Shown piece by piece: positions 8,646-18,622 of a DNA stretch of 42,787 nt. Position 1 is the first letter of the stretch. The number at the start of each line of letters is the position of its first letter. Source of the DNA: an uncultured Collinsella sp. (GTDB lineage Bacteria > Actinomycetota > Coriobacteriia > Coriobacteriales > Coriobacteriaceae); assembly GCA_937982065.1 (NCBI GenBank), contig CALJMO010000015.1:1-42787 (forward strand), written 5' to 3'. The position numbers were made by a program, and so were the translations under genes. Below the pieces are notes generated by a model. The model saw only the letters and a list, made by a program, of their open reading frames with translations. It was not told the origin of the DNA and did no database searches.

Positions 8646-8661
8646 GCTAATCAGTAATCGT

Positions 8662-8686
8662 TATTGTTAGTATAGCACTAACAATA
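8662..8686 (-). promoter_or_regulatory. AU-rich hairpin at the stop of the large pfl gene
   Basis: Perfect 10-bp stem TATTGTTAGT (8662-8671) / ACTAACAATA (8677-8686) with a 5-nt loop, one base beyond the TAA stop (8688-8690). Together with the next GC hairpin it makes a two-stem spacer between the two PFL genes, which could set different yields of the two subunits. Confidence 0.55.
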
Positions 8687-8687
8687 G

Positions 8688-10739
<2,052 letters not shown>

Positions 10740-11134
10740 TGTGTAACCACGCTCCTAGTTACGTGTAATGCGGCGCTCTCTCACACCGCTGCTTATTGAA
10801 TTCTTGAATTATCGGCTTGCACTACCGGCTTCTTCCGTTCTTCGCCACATGTTGGTGCAGGGAAAAACGTTTGTCCACCTTGGAACTGCAACCCAAAACC
10901 CAAGATTTCACCCGTTTGAGAAGGATAACATAGCCACCCCCTTCATCAGGGCTGTTATATGTTTCTTTTTTTATACCATTAGGGCGTTTTTAACAAATCC
11001 GCAGGAAATGCGAGCGCGAGCAACTACCGTTCACCGATTTGTATGGTATTTTTCCTTGCCTTTGTACGACGTTCACTCTAGCTGTTATGCCAGCTTTAGC
11101 AGGATAAAGTGTCCCAGAGACCCTACAGAAACTG
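10740..11134 (-). promoter_or_regulatory. Upstream regulatory region of the split pfl operon
   Basis: About 400 nt without a convincing gene; open frames on the plus strand lack coding character. AT-rich minus-strand segments include TATAAA near 10970. The 12-mer TACCGTTCACCG at 11025-11036 also occurs upstream of the gal and lac genes. The start site cannot be fixed by eye. Confidence 0.5.
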
Positions 11135-11170
11135 CAGGGCGGCCACGGAATTTCCCCCGGGGCCGCCCTG
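11135..11170 (-). terminator. Terminator-like hairpin after the KdgT-type permease
   Basis: CAGGGCGGCC (11135-11144) pairs perfectly with GGCCGCCCTG (11161-11170). It lies about 40 nt past the permease stop, with a short TTT tract downstream on the minus strand. Confidence 0.65.
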
Positions 11171-11209
11171 TGGCGTGGCTAGTTATTTAGCTTTGATTGC
11201 CGCTTGGCA

Positions 11210-12223
11210 TTAGGCGGCTGCGGCGGCCTTGTCGGTCGTTGCCTTGCTGTGACCCTGGCCTTCAAAATGCTTGTAGCACCAGCTGGTGACCAGCGGGGTC
11301 AAAATAGCCGTCACGATTGCGCACGCTGCAACCTGTGCCGTAGCCGTCGCGAGCACGGCGCCACCGTACATGGCCCCGTTGACGCTTGCCATGGCAGCAG
11401 GCGTAGCCACATTAGCTCCGGCGCAGCTCGAAATGGCCGCACCTGCGACACCCGTACCGCCCGTGAGCTTATCGACCGCGATGACGGGAATTGCAAAGAC
11501 CACCGAGCAGATCACGCCGAGCAGAATACCGGGAAGACCGCCATTAATGAGCTGGCCAAAGGTCATGGTCGAGCCCATGGCAAAGAAGACGAGCACGATG
11601 ACGGCGGAAAGTGCCGGTGCCATCATCTTCTTAAAGCTGGGGAAGAGGTTGCCCAGAATAATGCCGACGACGATCGGCAGGATGGCACCCACGAGCGACC
11701 AGCCGATCGGAGCCTGGCCGGCAGCGCCGAGCACGATCATCGTGACCGGAGGGCCGACAACGAGCGTGGTGATTGCGACAGCGCCACGCTCGGCCTCATT
11801 GCCCATGGTGCCCATCAGGCCAGCGTACATAGCGTTGTTGGCGCCGGTGCAAGCCGCCAGCATCACCATGGCAGAGATGCCAAACAGGTTGTCGTTGAAC
11901 ACATAAAGAATGAGCAGCGACACGGCAACGACCACGATCTGCTTGACGGCGATGATAATGGCACCGCGGGCAGCGGCGGCAGGAGCGCTCTTAAACGAAA
12001 TCGTCGTACCGACGATGAGCAAAAAAGCGCCCACGAGCGGGCCCGCGCCCTGCTGGGTCATGCCAAGCGTAAAGCTGCCGAGCGTTTTGAACAGGTCGGG
12101 GAATAGCGTGTTGAGCAGGCAGCCCAGCAAAAGCGGCACCAAAATATTGGCACCCGGGATGGAGGACATCTTAAAGAACGGCTCCTTTGCCGCCGGCGCC
12201 TCCACCGCAGTCGATTCACTCAT
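11210..12223 (-). CDS. 2-keto-3-deoxygluconate permease (KdgT family)
   Basis: Inner-membrane carrier of the KdgT family, which imports 2-keto-3-deoxygluconate by proton symport. It has 337 aa from the start at 12223 (MSESTAVEAP), preceded by AAAGGAGA with 8-nt spacing; the frame runs to 12244 but those codons overlap the ribosome site. About ten hydrophobic helices are visible, with the family features IPGANILVPLLLG near the N-terminus, AACTGANNAMYAGLMG mid-protein and SSCAGANVATPAAMA near the C-terminus. An Ala/Lys-rich tail ends the protein. The upstream SDR gene on the same strand is a plausible partner in uronate or ketodeoxy-sugar use. No KDG kinase or aldolase is present here. Confidence 0.88.
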   Translation of the reverse strand: MSESTAVEAPAAKEPFFKMSSIPGANILVPLLLGCLLNTLFPDLFKTLGSFTLGMTQQGAGPLVGAFLLIVGTTISFKSAPAAAARGAIIIAVKQIVVVAVSLLILYVFNDNLFGISAMVMLAACTGANNAMYAGLMGTMGNEAERGAVAITTLVVGPPVTMIVLGAAGQAPIGWSLVGAILPIVVGIILGNLFPSFKKMMAPALSAVIVLVFFAMGSTMTFGQLINGGLPGILLGVICSVVFAIPVIAVDKLTGGTGVAGAAISSCAGANVATPAAMASVNGAMYGGAVLATATAQVAACAIVTAILTPLVTSWCYKHFEGQGHSKATTDKAAAAA

Positions 12224-12280
12224 ATATATCTCCTTTGGATGCATGCGAATCGTAGCCGCACGCGCCTATGTCAGAAAGAA

Positions 12281-12312
12281 GGCGACGGTCCCGAGTCGCA
12301 GGAGCCGTCGCC
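12281..12312 (-). terminator. Hairpin with T-rich tail after the SDR gene
   Basis: GGCGACGG (12281-12288) pairs with CCGTCGCC (12305-12312). On the minus strand it is followed by CTTCTTTCTG, so it is a likely intrinsic terminator or attenuator between the SDR gene and the permease. Confidence 0.65.
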
Positions 12313-12331
12313 GAATAATCATCGCGGGGTA

Positions 12332-13081
12332 TTACCCGTCCAGGACGATGCCGCCGTCGCAGTCACCGATCTCGCCGTTCACGAAGCTGGCGAGGTCGGA
12401 AGCGAAGAACAGCACCATCTGCGCAGGCTCGCTGGCCTGGGCGGCGCGGCCCAGAGGGATACCGTTGATGATGCGCTGAGAGTTCTCGTCAGAGAGAATC
12501 GAGGTCATATCGGTCAACGTGAGCGACGGGCACACGGCGTTGCAGCGAACGCCGAACTTGCCGCCTTCCTTGGCGACTGCCTTGGTTAGACCGTTAACAC
12601 CGGCCTTGGAGCTAGCGTAGGCAGCGGTGCCGAGCAGGCCGCCGCCGATCTTGCCCGCAACAGAGCTCACGTTGACGATAGTGCCGGCATGGGCCGCCTT
12701 AAAGTGCGGGTACACGGCGTTCATCATAGTGAAGGTACCGTTGAGGTTGATGTCGATGGTGCGACGCCACTCGGTGTCATCGATCTCGTCAAACTTCTTG
12801 GTGCTGATGACGCCAGCGCAGTTGATCAGGATGTTGGTTTGCGGCAGGTCCGTAAAAATCTGCTCGACGGTCTCGCGCGCCTTGGGCGCATCGGCGACAT
12901 CGAGCTGATAGAACTTGTTGCCCTCGCCAAGCTCGGCCACAGCGGCCTCGCCCTTAGCAGCGTTCCTTGCGATGAGCGCGACATGTCCGCCGCCCGCGAC
13001 GATGCCCTTGGCGATCTCGAGGCCAATGCCCTGAGTGCCGCCCGTGACAATCGCGGTCTTGCCCGTGAAGTCAAATGGCAT
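12332..13081 (-). CDS. SDR oxidoreductase (KduD/gluconate-5-dehydrogenase-like)
   Basis: Classical short-chain dehydrogenase/reductase using NAD(P). It has 249 aa from ATG at 13081 (MPFDFTGKTAIVTGG), with GGAG and GGGGGA upstream; the frame runs to 13198 but the added residues have no SDR character. Visible motifs are TGGTQGIG (residues 13-20), NCAG (87-90), and the catalytic N112, S140, Y155 and K159 (YASSK). The C-terminus GGIVLDG is typical. Its place before a KdgT-type permease suggests a keto-deoxy sugar acid or gluconate substrate (inference); 3-oxoacyl-ACP reductase is the main alternative, but no fatty-acid genes are near. Confidence 0.85.
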   Translation of the reverse strand: MPFDFTGKTAIVTGGTQGIGLEIAKGIVAGGGHVALIARNAAKGEAAVAELGEGNKFYQLDVADAPKARETVEQIFTDLPQTNILINCAGVISTKKFDEIDDTEWRRTIDINLNGTFTMMNAVYPHFKAAHAGTIVNVSSVAGKIGGGLLGTAAYASSKAGVNGLTKAVAKEGGKFGVRCNAVCPSLTLTDMTSILSDENSQRIINGIPLGRAAQASEPAQMVLFFASDLASFVNGEIGDCDGGIVLDG

Positions 13082-13273
13082 GACTCCATTCCCCCTTATG
13101 TAAGGTGTCTCCTTGCGGGAAGTTGGAGCATCGCACGTGGCGCTTATATGAGTCCCAGTCGTCATGGTGGTGACAACCCCTCGCCTAACCGCGTGCATAG
13201 TAGTTCTTTGAAACGCTTCAGCAATTGAATGATTTTAAGTCTTAATGCACTCTTAATATTGCCTAGCGGCCAA

Positions 13274-13304
13274 GTAGATTTTTGGGACATGCTTAGAAAT
13301 CTAC
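13274..13304. promoter_or_regulatory. Inverted repeat in the SDR/MarR divergent promoter region
   Basis: GTAGATTT (13274-13281) and AAATCTAC (13297-13304) form a perfect 8-bp inverted repeat with a 15-nt centre in the gap between divergent genes. It is a candidate operator, perhaps for the MarR protein. Confidence 0.45.
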
Positions 13305-13325
13305 CGCATAGGGCGTGCGTGCAGG

Positions 13326-13383
13326 GGTATCATCTTTCACCGAAAATAGTTTCTAGTGTTAGGGGTTTTCGGTGGAAGATACC
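13326..13383. promoter_or_regulatory. Long inverted repeat spanning the marR start codon
   Basis: The arm at 13326-13346 (GGTATC...CCGAAAA) is repeated in reverse at 13366-13383 (TTTTCGG...GATACC), with a few extra bases in the first arm. The GTG start of marR (13372-13374) lies inside the second arm. It could be an autoregulatory MarR operator or an RNA hairpin that hides the start codon. Confidence 0.6.
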
Positions 13384-13821
13384 GATTTCCGTGAACTTGG
13401 GCGTCAGCTCCTTACCGAGTTCGGCAGCATGCATCAGCGCATTTCGCGTTTTGCGGACAAAGCCCTCGGCGGCGAGATGGCCGTCATGCGCGCCCTCATA
13501 CTCGCCGGCGGTTCGCTCACGCCGAGCGAACTCGCTGATCGCGCCTGGGTCTCGAGCGCCCGCATCGCCAATATCTTACGCGCCCTCGAAGCCAAGGGCT
13601 GGGTCGAGCGCGAGCACTCAAAGACTGACCGTCGTCGCGTACACGTCATAGTGACCGACAAGGGATTCCAGGATCTCGAAATCAAACGTCGGGAATTCGA
13701 GGCCCGCACTGCGGCTTTCCTCGAGCAGCTCGGCGAAACAGATACCCAAGAGATGGTGCGTCTTCTAAGGCGCGCCAACGAAATTATCGACCGCAATCAA
13801 GAAAGGAGAGATGCCGAGTGA
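13372..13821 (+). CDS. MarR family transcriptional regulator
   Basis: A 149-aa winged-helix regulator: dimerisation helices at both ends, a central LTPSELADRAWVSSARIANILRALEAKGWV helix-turn-helix and an EREHSKTDRRRVHV wing. It starts with GTG, preceded by AGGGG about 8 nt away. The stop overlaps the start of the following ABC exporter gene by 4 nt (GTGA), so the three genes form one operon. It is probably a local repressor of the exporter, relieved by the exported compound, as is common for MarR-ABC operons (inference). The inverted repeat over its start codon is the likely binding site. Confidence 0.9.
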   Translation: MEDTDFRELGRQLLTEFGSMHQRISRFADKALGGEMAVMRALILAGGSLTPSELADRAWVSSARIANILRALEAKGWVEREHSKTDRRRVHVIVTDKGFQDLEIKRREFEARTAAFLEQLGETDTQEMVRLLRRANEIIDRNQERRDAE

Positions 13822-16184
13822 GGATTCTCAAGCTCTTTAAAAAGCATATCCTGGCGCTGTTCGCAGCTATCGTACTTATCGTAATCAGTTGCAACGCCGA
13901 TCTGGCACTGCCTACCTACATGAGCGATATTGTCGACGTGGGCGTGCAGCAAGGCGGTATCGCCTCGCCCGTGCCCGACACCATTCGCGCCGAATCGCTC
14001 GACGACCTCGAACTCTTTATGAGCGCCAAGGACGCCAAGGCTGTGGAGGCCGTGTTTAGCAAGGCTGACAAAAACGGCATTCGAACGTACATGGGCACCG
14101 AGGAAGAGCGTGCCGATGGAGGCAAGATTGCCGACATTATGAGCCTGCCCGAGACCGTCGTTCTTTCGCTCGACCAGGGCATCGACGCCGACTCCATGGG
14201 CGACATGACGGGCTCGTCCAGCGAGAAAGACGACAACGCTGCCCAGGCCATGCCCACCCCCGAGCAAATGGCAGCGATGACGCCCGAGCAGCTCGCCGAG
14301 ATGCAGCAGAAAGCCGCGGCGGCGCAGAACATGCAAAAGCAGATTGATGCCGACGGCGGTAAGATCACCATGAAGAGCCTGCGCCTGGGTGTCGAGGGCG
14401 GTCTGGTAGACCAAAGCAAGCTCGTCGAGGGCGCCAACCAAATGGCAGACAAAATGGGCTCCATGTCAGGCTCCATCGTCACCCAGCGCGCCGTGAGCTA
14501 TGTACAGGACGAGTACAAGGCACAGGGCATCGACCCCGCCGACGTGCAGAACGCCTACCTGAGCCGCATGGCGACCACGATGTTTGGGCTGTGCCTGGTA
14601 TCGCTCGTCGCCACCATCCTGACCGGCGCCGTGGCGTCGCGCACCGCCTGCTCCATCGCCCGCGACCTGCGCCGCGAGACCTTCAACAAGGTTATGCACT
14701 TCTCGCCGGCCGAGGTGGGCAAGTTTAGCCAGGCCTCGCTCATCACCCGCTGCACCAACGACATTCAGCAGATCCAGATGGCCGCAACCCTGTTTATCCG
14801 CATGTGCCTAATGGCCCCCGTCATGGGCATCGTCGCCGTCATGCGCGTCCTGGCCAACCACACCGGCCTGGAGTGGACCATCGCTGTGGCCATCATCGCG
14901 GTTTCGGCCGTCGTCGGCGTGCTCATGGGCCTCACCATGCCCAAGTTCAAAAAGATGCAGAGCTTTGTGGACCGCGTGAACCTTACCGCCCGCGAGCTGC
15001 TCGACGGCCTTATGCCCATCCGCTCGTTCAACCGCGAGGAACATGAGCTCGAGCGCTTTGACAAGGCTTCGCTCGACCTGATGACCACGCAGCTCTACAC
15101 CAACCGCGCCATGAGCTTTATGATGCCGCTCATGATGCTCGTCATGAACTGCATCACCGTGCTTATCGTCTGGTTTGGCGCGCAGGGCGTGTCCGACGGC
15201 GTGATGCAGGTTGGCAACATGATGGCGTTTATCTCCTACACCATGCAGATCGTTATGGCGTTTATGATCCTCACCATGGTTTCGGTCATCCTGCCCCGTG
15301 CCGAGGTCGCAGCCGAGCGCGTGGAAGAGGTCATCACCTGCCCCACCAGCATCAACGACCCCGCCTCGCCCAAACTGCCCACGGCCAGCGCGCCGCGCGG
15401 TGAGCTCACCTTCCGCGACGTGAGCTTCCAGTATCCCGATGCCCGCGCCGACGTCATCAGCGGCGTAAACTTCACCACGCACGCCGGTCAGATGCTCGGC
15501 ATCATTGGCTCCACGGGCTCGGGCAAGTCCACGCTTGTGCAGCTCATCCCGCGCCTGTACGACGTCACGGGCGGCAGCATTTCGCTCGACGGCATCGACG
15601 TGCGCGACATGACCCTTTCCGAGCTGCGCCGCCGCATTGGTTACATCCCGCAGCAGGGTCGCCTGTTCTCGGGCACCGTCGAGAGCAACCTCAAGTTTGC
15701 TGGCGACATGGTGAGCGACGAGGATATGCGCCAAGCGGCACGCGTCGCCCAGGCCGAGGACTTTATCGCCGAGCGCGAGGGCGGCTACGACTCCCCCATC
15801 AGCCAGGGAGGCTCCAATGTCTCGGGCGGTCAGCGCCAGCGCTTGGCCATCGCCCGCGCCTTGGCAAAAAAGCCCGAGGTTGTGGTGTTCGATGACTCGT
15901 TTAGCGCCCTCGACTACAAGACTGACGCGCGCCTGCGCGAGGAGCTGGCCAAAAACGTTACCGACGCCGCACTCGTGGTCGTGGCCCAGCGCATCGCGAC
16001 CATCATGCACGCCGACCAGATTATCGTGCTCGACGACGGCCACGTGGTGGGCACCGGCACGCATGAGAAGCTGCTGCGCAGCTGCCCGGCGTACCTGGAG
16101 ATCGCACAGTCGCAGCTTTCCGCCGAGGAGCTGGGACTTACCCAAGAAGAAATTGCAGCCGTTATGGAAGGAGGCGAGCGCTAA
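13818..16184 (+). CDS. ABC exporter half-transporter with degenerate ATP site
   Basis: Membrane-ATPase fusion of 788 aa, first half of a heterodimeric exporter. After the first transmembrane helix comes a large extracytoplasmic insertion (about residues 45-250) rich in Ala, Gln, Met and Glu; five more helices follow, then the nucleotide-binding domain. Walker A is near residue 564 (GSTGSGKST), the signature VSGGQ near 668 and Walker B VVVFDD at 688-693. The catalytic Glu is replaced by D693 and the switch His by Q724 (AQR), so its own site should be poor at hydrolysis, as in other heterodimeric exporters. It starts with GTG, with AAAGGAGAG upstream, and overlaps marR by 4 nt. The substrate is unknown; multidrug or peptide export is usual. 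Confidence 0.9.
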   Translation: MRILKLFKKHILALFAAIVLIVISCNADLALPTYMSDIVDVGVQQGGIASPVPDTIRAESLDDLELFMSAKDAKAVEAVFSKADKNGIRTYMGTEEERADGGKIADIMSLPETVVLSLDQGIDADSMGDMTGSSSEKDDNAAQAMPTPEQMAAMTPEQLAEMQQKAAAAQNMQKQIDADGGKITMKSLRLGVEGGLVDQSKLVEGANQMADKMGSMSGSIVTQRAVSYVQDEYKAQGIDPADVQNAYLSRMATTMFGLCLVSLVATILTGAVASRTACSIARDLRRETFNKVMHFSPAEVGKFSQASLITRCTNDIQQIQMAATLFIRMCLMAPVMGIVAVMRVLANHTGLEWTIAVAIIAVSAVVGVLMGLTMPKFKKMQSFVDRVNLTARELLDGLMPIRSFNREEHELERFDKASLDLMTTQLYTNRAMSFMMPLMMLVMNCITVLIVWFGAQGVSDGVMQVGNMMAFISYTMQIVMAFMILTMVSVILPRAEVAAERVEEVITCPTSINDPASPKLPTASAPRGELTFRDVSFQYPDARADVISGVNFTTHAGQMLGIIGSTGSGKSTLVQLIPRLYDVTGGSISLDGIDVRDMTLSELRRRIGYIPQQGRLFSGTVESNLKFAGDMVSDEDMRQAARVAQAEDFIAEREGGYDSPISQGGSNVSGGQRQRLAIARALAKKPEVVVFDDSFSALDYKTDARLREELAKNVTDAALVVVAQRIATIMHADQIIVLDDGHVVGTGTHEKLLRSCPAYLEIAQSQLSAEELGLTQEEIAAVMEGGER

Positions 16185-18040
16185 TGGCAGACGGGACCAA
16201 GACTCAGATTCCCAAGCCCAGCCGTCAGCGTGGCCCCATGGGCCGCATGGGCGGCATGGGTCGCGGCGAGAAGGCCAAGGACTTTAAGGGCACTATGAGG
16301 CAGCTGCTCGGCTACATTGGCCAGCACAAGATTGCCGTGTTTGCCGCCGTCGCCTTTGCCGTGTGCTCGGTCATCTTTAATATTGTGGGGCCCAAGGTGC
16401 TGGGCCAGGTTACGACCAAGCTGTTCGAGGGCCTGGTTGCCAAGGTCAACGGTACCGGCGATGTCGATTTTGGCTGGATCGCCAAAACGCTCGGCTTTTT
16501 GCTCTGCCTGTACCTGGCGAGCTCTGCCTGCAGCCTGATCCAGGGCTGGCTCATGACCGGCGTGACACAGAAGATCTGCTACCGCATGCGCAAGGAGATT
16601 GCCGCCAAGATCGCCGTCGTACCGATGAGCTACTTTAACGGCCACAGCAAGGGCGACGTGCTCAGCCGTATCACCAACGATGTCGATACACTCGGCCAAT
16701 CGCTCAACCAGAGCGTGACGCAGCTCATTACCTCCGTGACGCAGATCATCGGCGTGCTCGTCATGATGCTGTCGATCAGCCTGCCGCTCACGGGTGTCAC
16801 CGTGCTCACGCTGCCGGCCGCCGCAATTATCCTCATGGTGATGGTCCACTTCTCGCAGCCGTACTTCCGCGAGCAACAGCAGGTCCTGGGCGCCGTCAAC
16901 GGCATTATCGAGGAGGATTTTGCCGGCCAGAACGTTATTCAGGTGTTCGACCGCGCCGAAGCCTCGATCGAGGAGTTCGACCGCCAAAACGACCGCCTCT
17001 TTATTAGTGGCTGGCGCTCACAGTTCCTGTCGGGCCTGATGATGCCGCTTATGAGCCTGGTGGGCAACATGGGCTACGTGGGCGTCGTCGTGGTGGGCGC
17101 GCAACTTGCGCTGACCGGTAATGCCACGCCCGGCGACATCCAGAGCTTTATCCAGTACGTTCGCAACTTTACGCAACCCGTGCAGCAGCTGGGCAACGTG
17201 AGCAACACGATGCAGTCGATGGCCGCCGCCACCGAGCGCGTCTTTGAGTTCCTGGCCGCGCCCGAGGAGGAGCAGAAAGCCGACGCGCAGATTCCCGAAA
17301 AGCGCCCCGGCCATGTGGAGTTTGATCACGTCAAGTTTGGCTATACGCCCGACAAGACCATCATCCACGACTTTAGCTGCGAGGCGCAACCCGGCCAGAC
17401 CATCGCCATCGTCGGCCCCACCGGCGCCGGCAAAACCACGCTCATCAAGCTGCTGCAGCGCTTCTACGATGTGGACGGCGGCTCGCTGCGCGTCGAGGGT
17501 ATCGACGTGCGCGACTGGGACCGCGCGGCACTGCGCGGCGAGTTTGCCATGGTGTTGCAGGATACGTGGCTGTTCAACGGCACCATTCGCGAGAACATTC
17601 GCTACGGACGTCCCGATGCGAGCGATGCCGAGGTCGAAGCCGCTGCACGCGCCGCACGCTGCGACCACTTTATCCATACGCTCGCCGGCGGTTACGACTT
17701 TATGATCAACGAAGAGGGCACCAACCTCTCGCAGGGTCAGCGCCAGCTCGTGACCATCGCCCGCGCCATTCTGGCCGACCGTCCGGCGCTGATTTTGGAC
17801 GAGGCGACCTCCAACGTCGACACCCGTACCGAGGAGCTTATTCAGCGCGCCATGGATGCGCTGATGCAGGGCCGTACCAGCTTTGTCATCGCGCACCGCC
17901 TGTCCACGATCCGCAACGCCGACGTGATTCTGGTAATCCGCGACGGTGACATCGTCGAGAAGGGCACGCACGACGAGCTGCTCGCCCAGGGCGGCTTCTA
18001 CGCCGACCTGTACAACTCGCAGTTCGACGAAGCGGCGTAA
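16184..18040 (+). CDS. ABC exporter half-transporter with consensus ATP site
   Basis: Partner of the preceding protein, 618 aa, with six transmembrane helices and a C-terminal ATPase domain. Walker A (GPTGAGKTT) begins at G411, the signature is LSQGQ, Walker B is LILDE with D539 and catalytic E540, and the switch histidine is H571, so this chain supplies the active ATP site. The first 35 residues are a Gly/Arg/Met-rich cytoplasmic tail (RQRGPMGRMGGMGRG). The ATG overlaps the TAA of the upstream gene by one base (TAATG), which implies translational coupling and equal amounts of the two halves. A strong terminator follows at 18072-18109. Confidence 0.92.
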   Translation: MADGTKTQIPKPSRQRGPMGRMGGMGRGEKAKDFKGTMRQLLGYIGQHKIAVFAAVAFAVCSVIFNIVGPKVLGQVTTKLFEGLVAKVNGTGDVDFGWIAKTLGFLLCLYLASSACSLIQGWLMTGVTQKICYRMRKEIAAKIAVVPMSYFNGHSKGDVLSRITNDVDTLGQSLNQSVTQLITSVTQIIGVLVMMLSISLPLTGVTVLTLPAAAIILMVMVHFSQPYFREQQQVLGAVNGIIEEDFAGQNVIQVFDRAEASIEEFDRQNDRLFISGWRSQFLSGLMMPLMSLVGNMGYVGVVVVGAQLALTGNATPGDIQSFIQYVRNFTQPVQQLGNVSNTMQSMAAATERVFEFLAAPEEEQKADAQIPEKRPGHVEFDHVKFGYTPDKTIIHDFSCEAQPGQTIAIVGPTGAGKTTLIKLLQRFYDVDGGSLRVEGIDVRDWDRAALRGEFAMVLQDTWLFNGTIRENIRYGRPDASDAEVEAAARAARCDHFIHTLAGGYDFMINEEGTNLSQGQRQLVTIARAILADRPALILDEATSNVDTRTEELIQRAMDALMQGRTSFVIAHRLSTIRNADVILVIRDGDIVEKGTHDELLAQGGFYADLYNSQFDEAA

Positions 18041-18071
18041 AAACCGGCGGCAAACAACCGCAATGCCAAGA

Positions 18072-18109
18072 AAACGGGGGCGCAGGACAACCTGCACCCC
18101 CGTTTTTTT
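18072..18109 (+). terminator. Intrinsic terminator of the marR-ABC operon
   Basis: AACGGGGGCGCAGG and CCTGCACCCCCGTT form a long GC stem closed by a 4-nt loop (a single unpaired A lies in one arm). It is followed directly by seven T residues, about 30 nt after the last stop. Confidence 0.93.
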
Positions 18110-18168
18110 GCTCTGCGGCCCTCAAACCGCCTCCCCTGGGACCTGATTGGCAGCCCCTTCGAGGCCCC

Positions 18169-18399
18169 GTGGGCAAAAAATGGCAAATTTGAGTACTGAT
18201 ACCTTTTTAGTAACAGCCAAAACAGCCCCAAATGCCGTTTTCACGGCTTACACGCGTCCCTAAATTGATCAAACAATCCTATAGCGAACTTATATGTGTT
18301 TGCGTTAATGAACATATTTTGCTGTTATGTCTATTATTTTGCGAAGGCAATATGATACTAGGTTAGCAACCGTACTCATATTTGGCATTTTTTGCCCAC
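18169..18399. repeat. 231-bp segment bounded by 28-bp inverted repeats
   Basis: The 28-mer at 18169-18196 (GTGGGCAAAAAATGGCAAAT...) recurs in reverse complement at 18372-18399 with only two mismatches. The enclosed segment is AT-rich and lacks an ORF. The layout resembles a small non-autonomous palindromic element; no target-site duplication is obvious. It lies upstream of the DAHP synthase gene. Confidence 0.6.
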
Positions 18400-18446
18400 A
18401 GGGTATTTCCTGGGGAACTGACAACAGCCTTAGGGTCCCGCGCGGC

Positions 18447-18524
18447 GCCGCTCCCTCCCGGCATTCGCCAACGTTTACCCAGATAAAACCTGCCAAAATA
18501 AACCTGTCTCTTTTTGGTAGGTTT
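18447..18524 (+). repeat. Dispersed repeat E, copy 1 (upstream of DAHP synthase)
   Basis: About 78 nt containing CCCAGATAAAACCTGCC and CTTTTTGGTAGGTTT, which form a hairpin. The same sequence, somewhat diverged, occurs in the opposite orientation at 19976-20054, so the DAHP synthase gene is bracketed by inverted copies. Confidence 0.65.
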
Positions 18525-18539
18525 CGGGGTGACAAGGAC

Positions 18540-18568
18540 TTGCACTTTAGCGTGCGACAGCGGATAAT
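18540..18568 (+). promoter_or_regulatory. Sigma-70 type promoter of the DAHP synthase gene
   Basis: TTGCAC (18540-18545), a 17-nt spacer and GATAAT (18563-18568), 55 nt before the start codon. No T-box or leader-peptide attenuator could be recognised in the leader. Confidence 0.65.
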
Positions 18569-18622
18569 GCCGAGCATTCGACAATACGCTTATTGCTCAT
18601 TCTATAGATTGAGGAGACCCCT

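Noticed and set aside
10768..11190. 140-aa open frame on the plus strand upstream of pfl
   Set aside because: It has no ribosome site, poor coding character, and runs through promoter DNA and a terminator hairpin.
18400..18540. T-box or aromatic-amino-acid leader upstream of DAHP synthase
   Set aside because: AGGGTCCCGCG loosely recalls a T-box string, but no specifier loop, antiterminator or aromatic-rich leader peptide was found.
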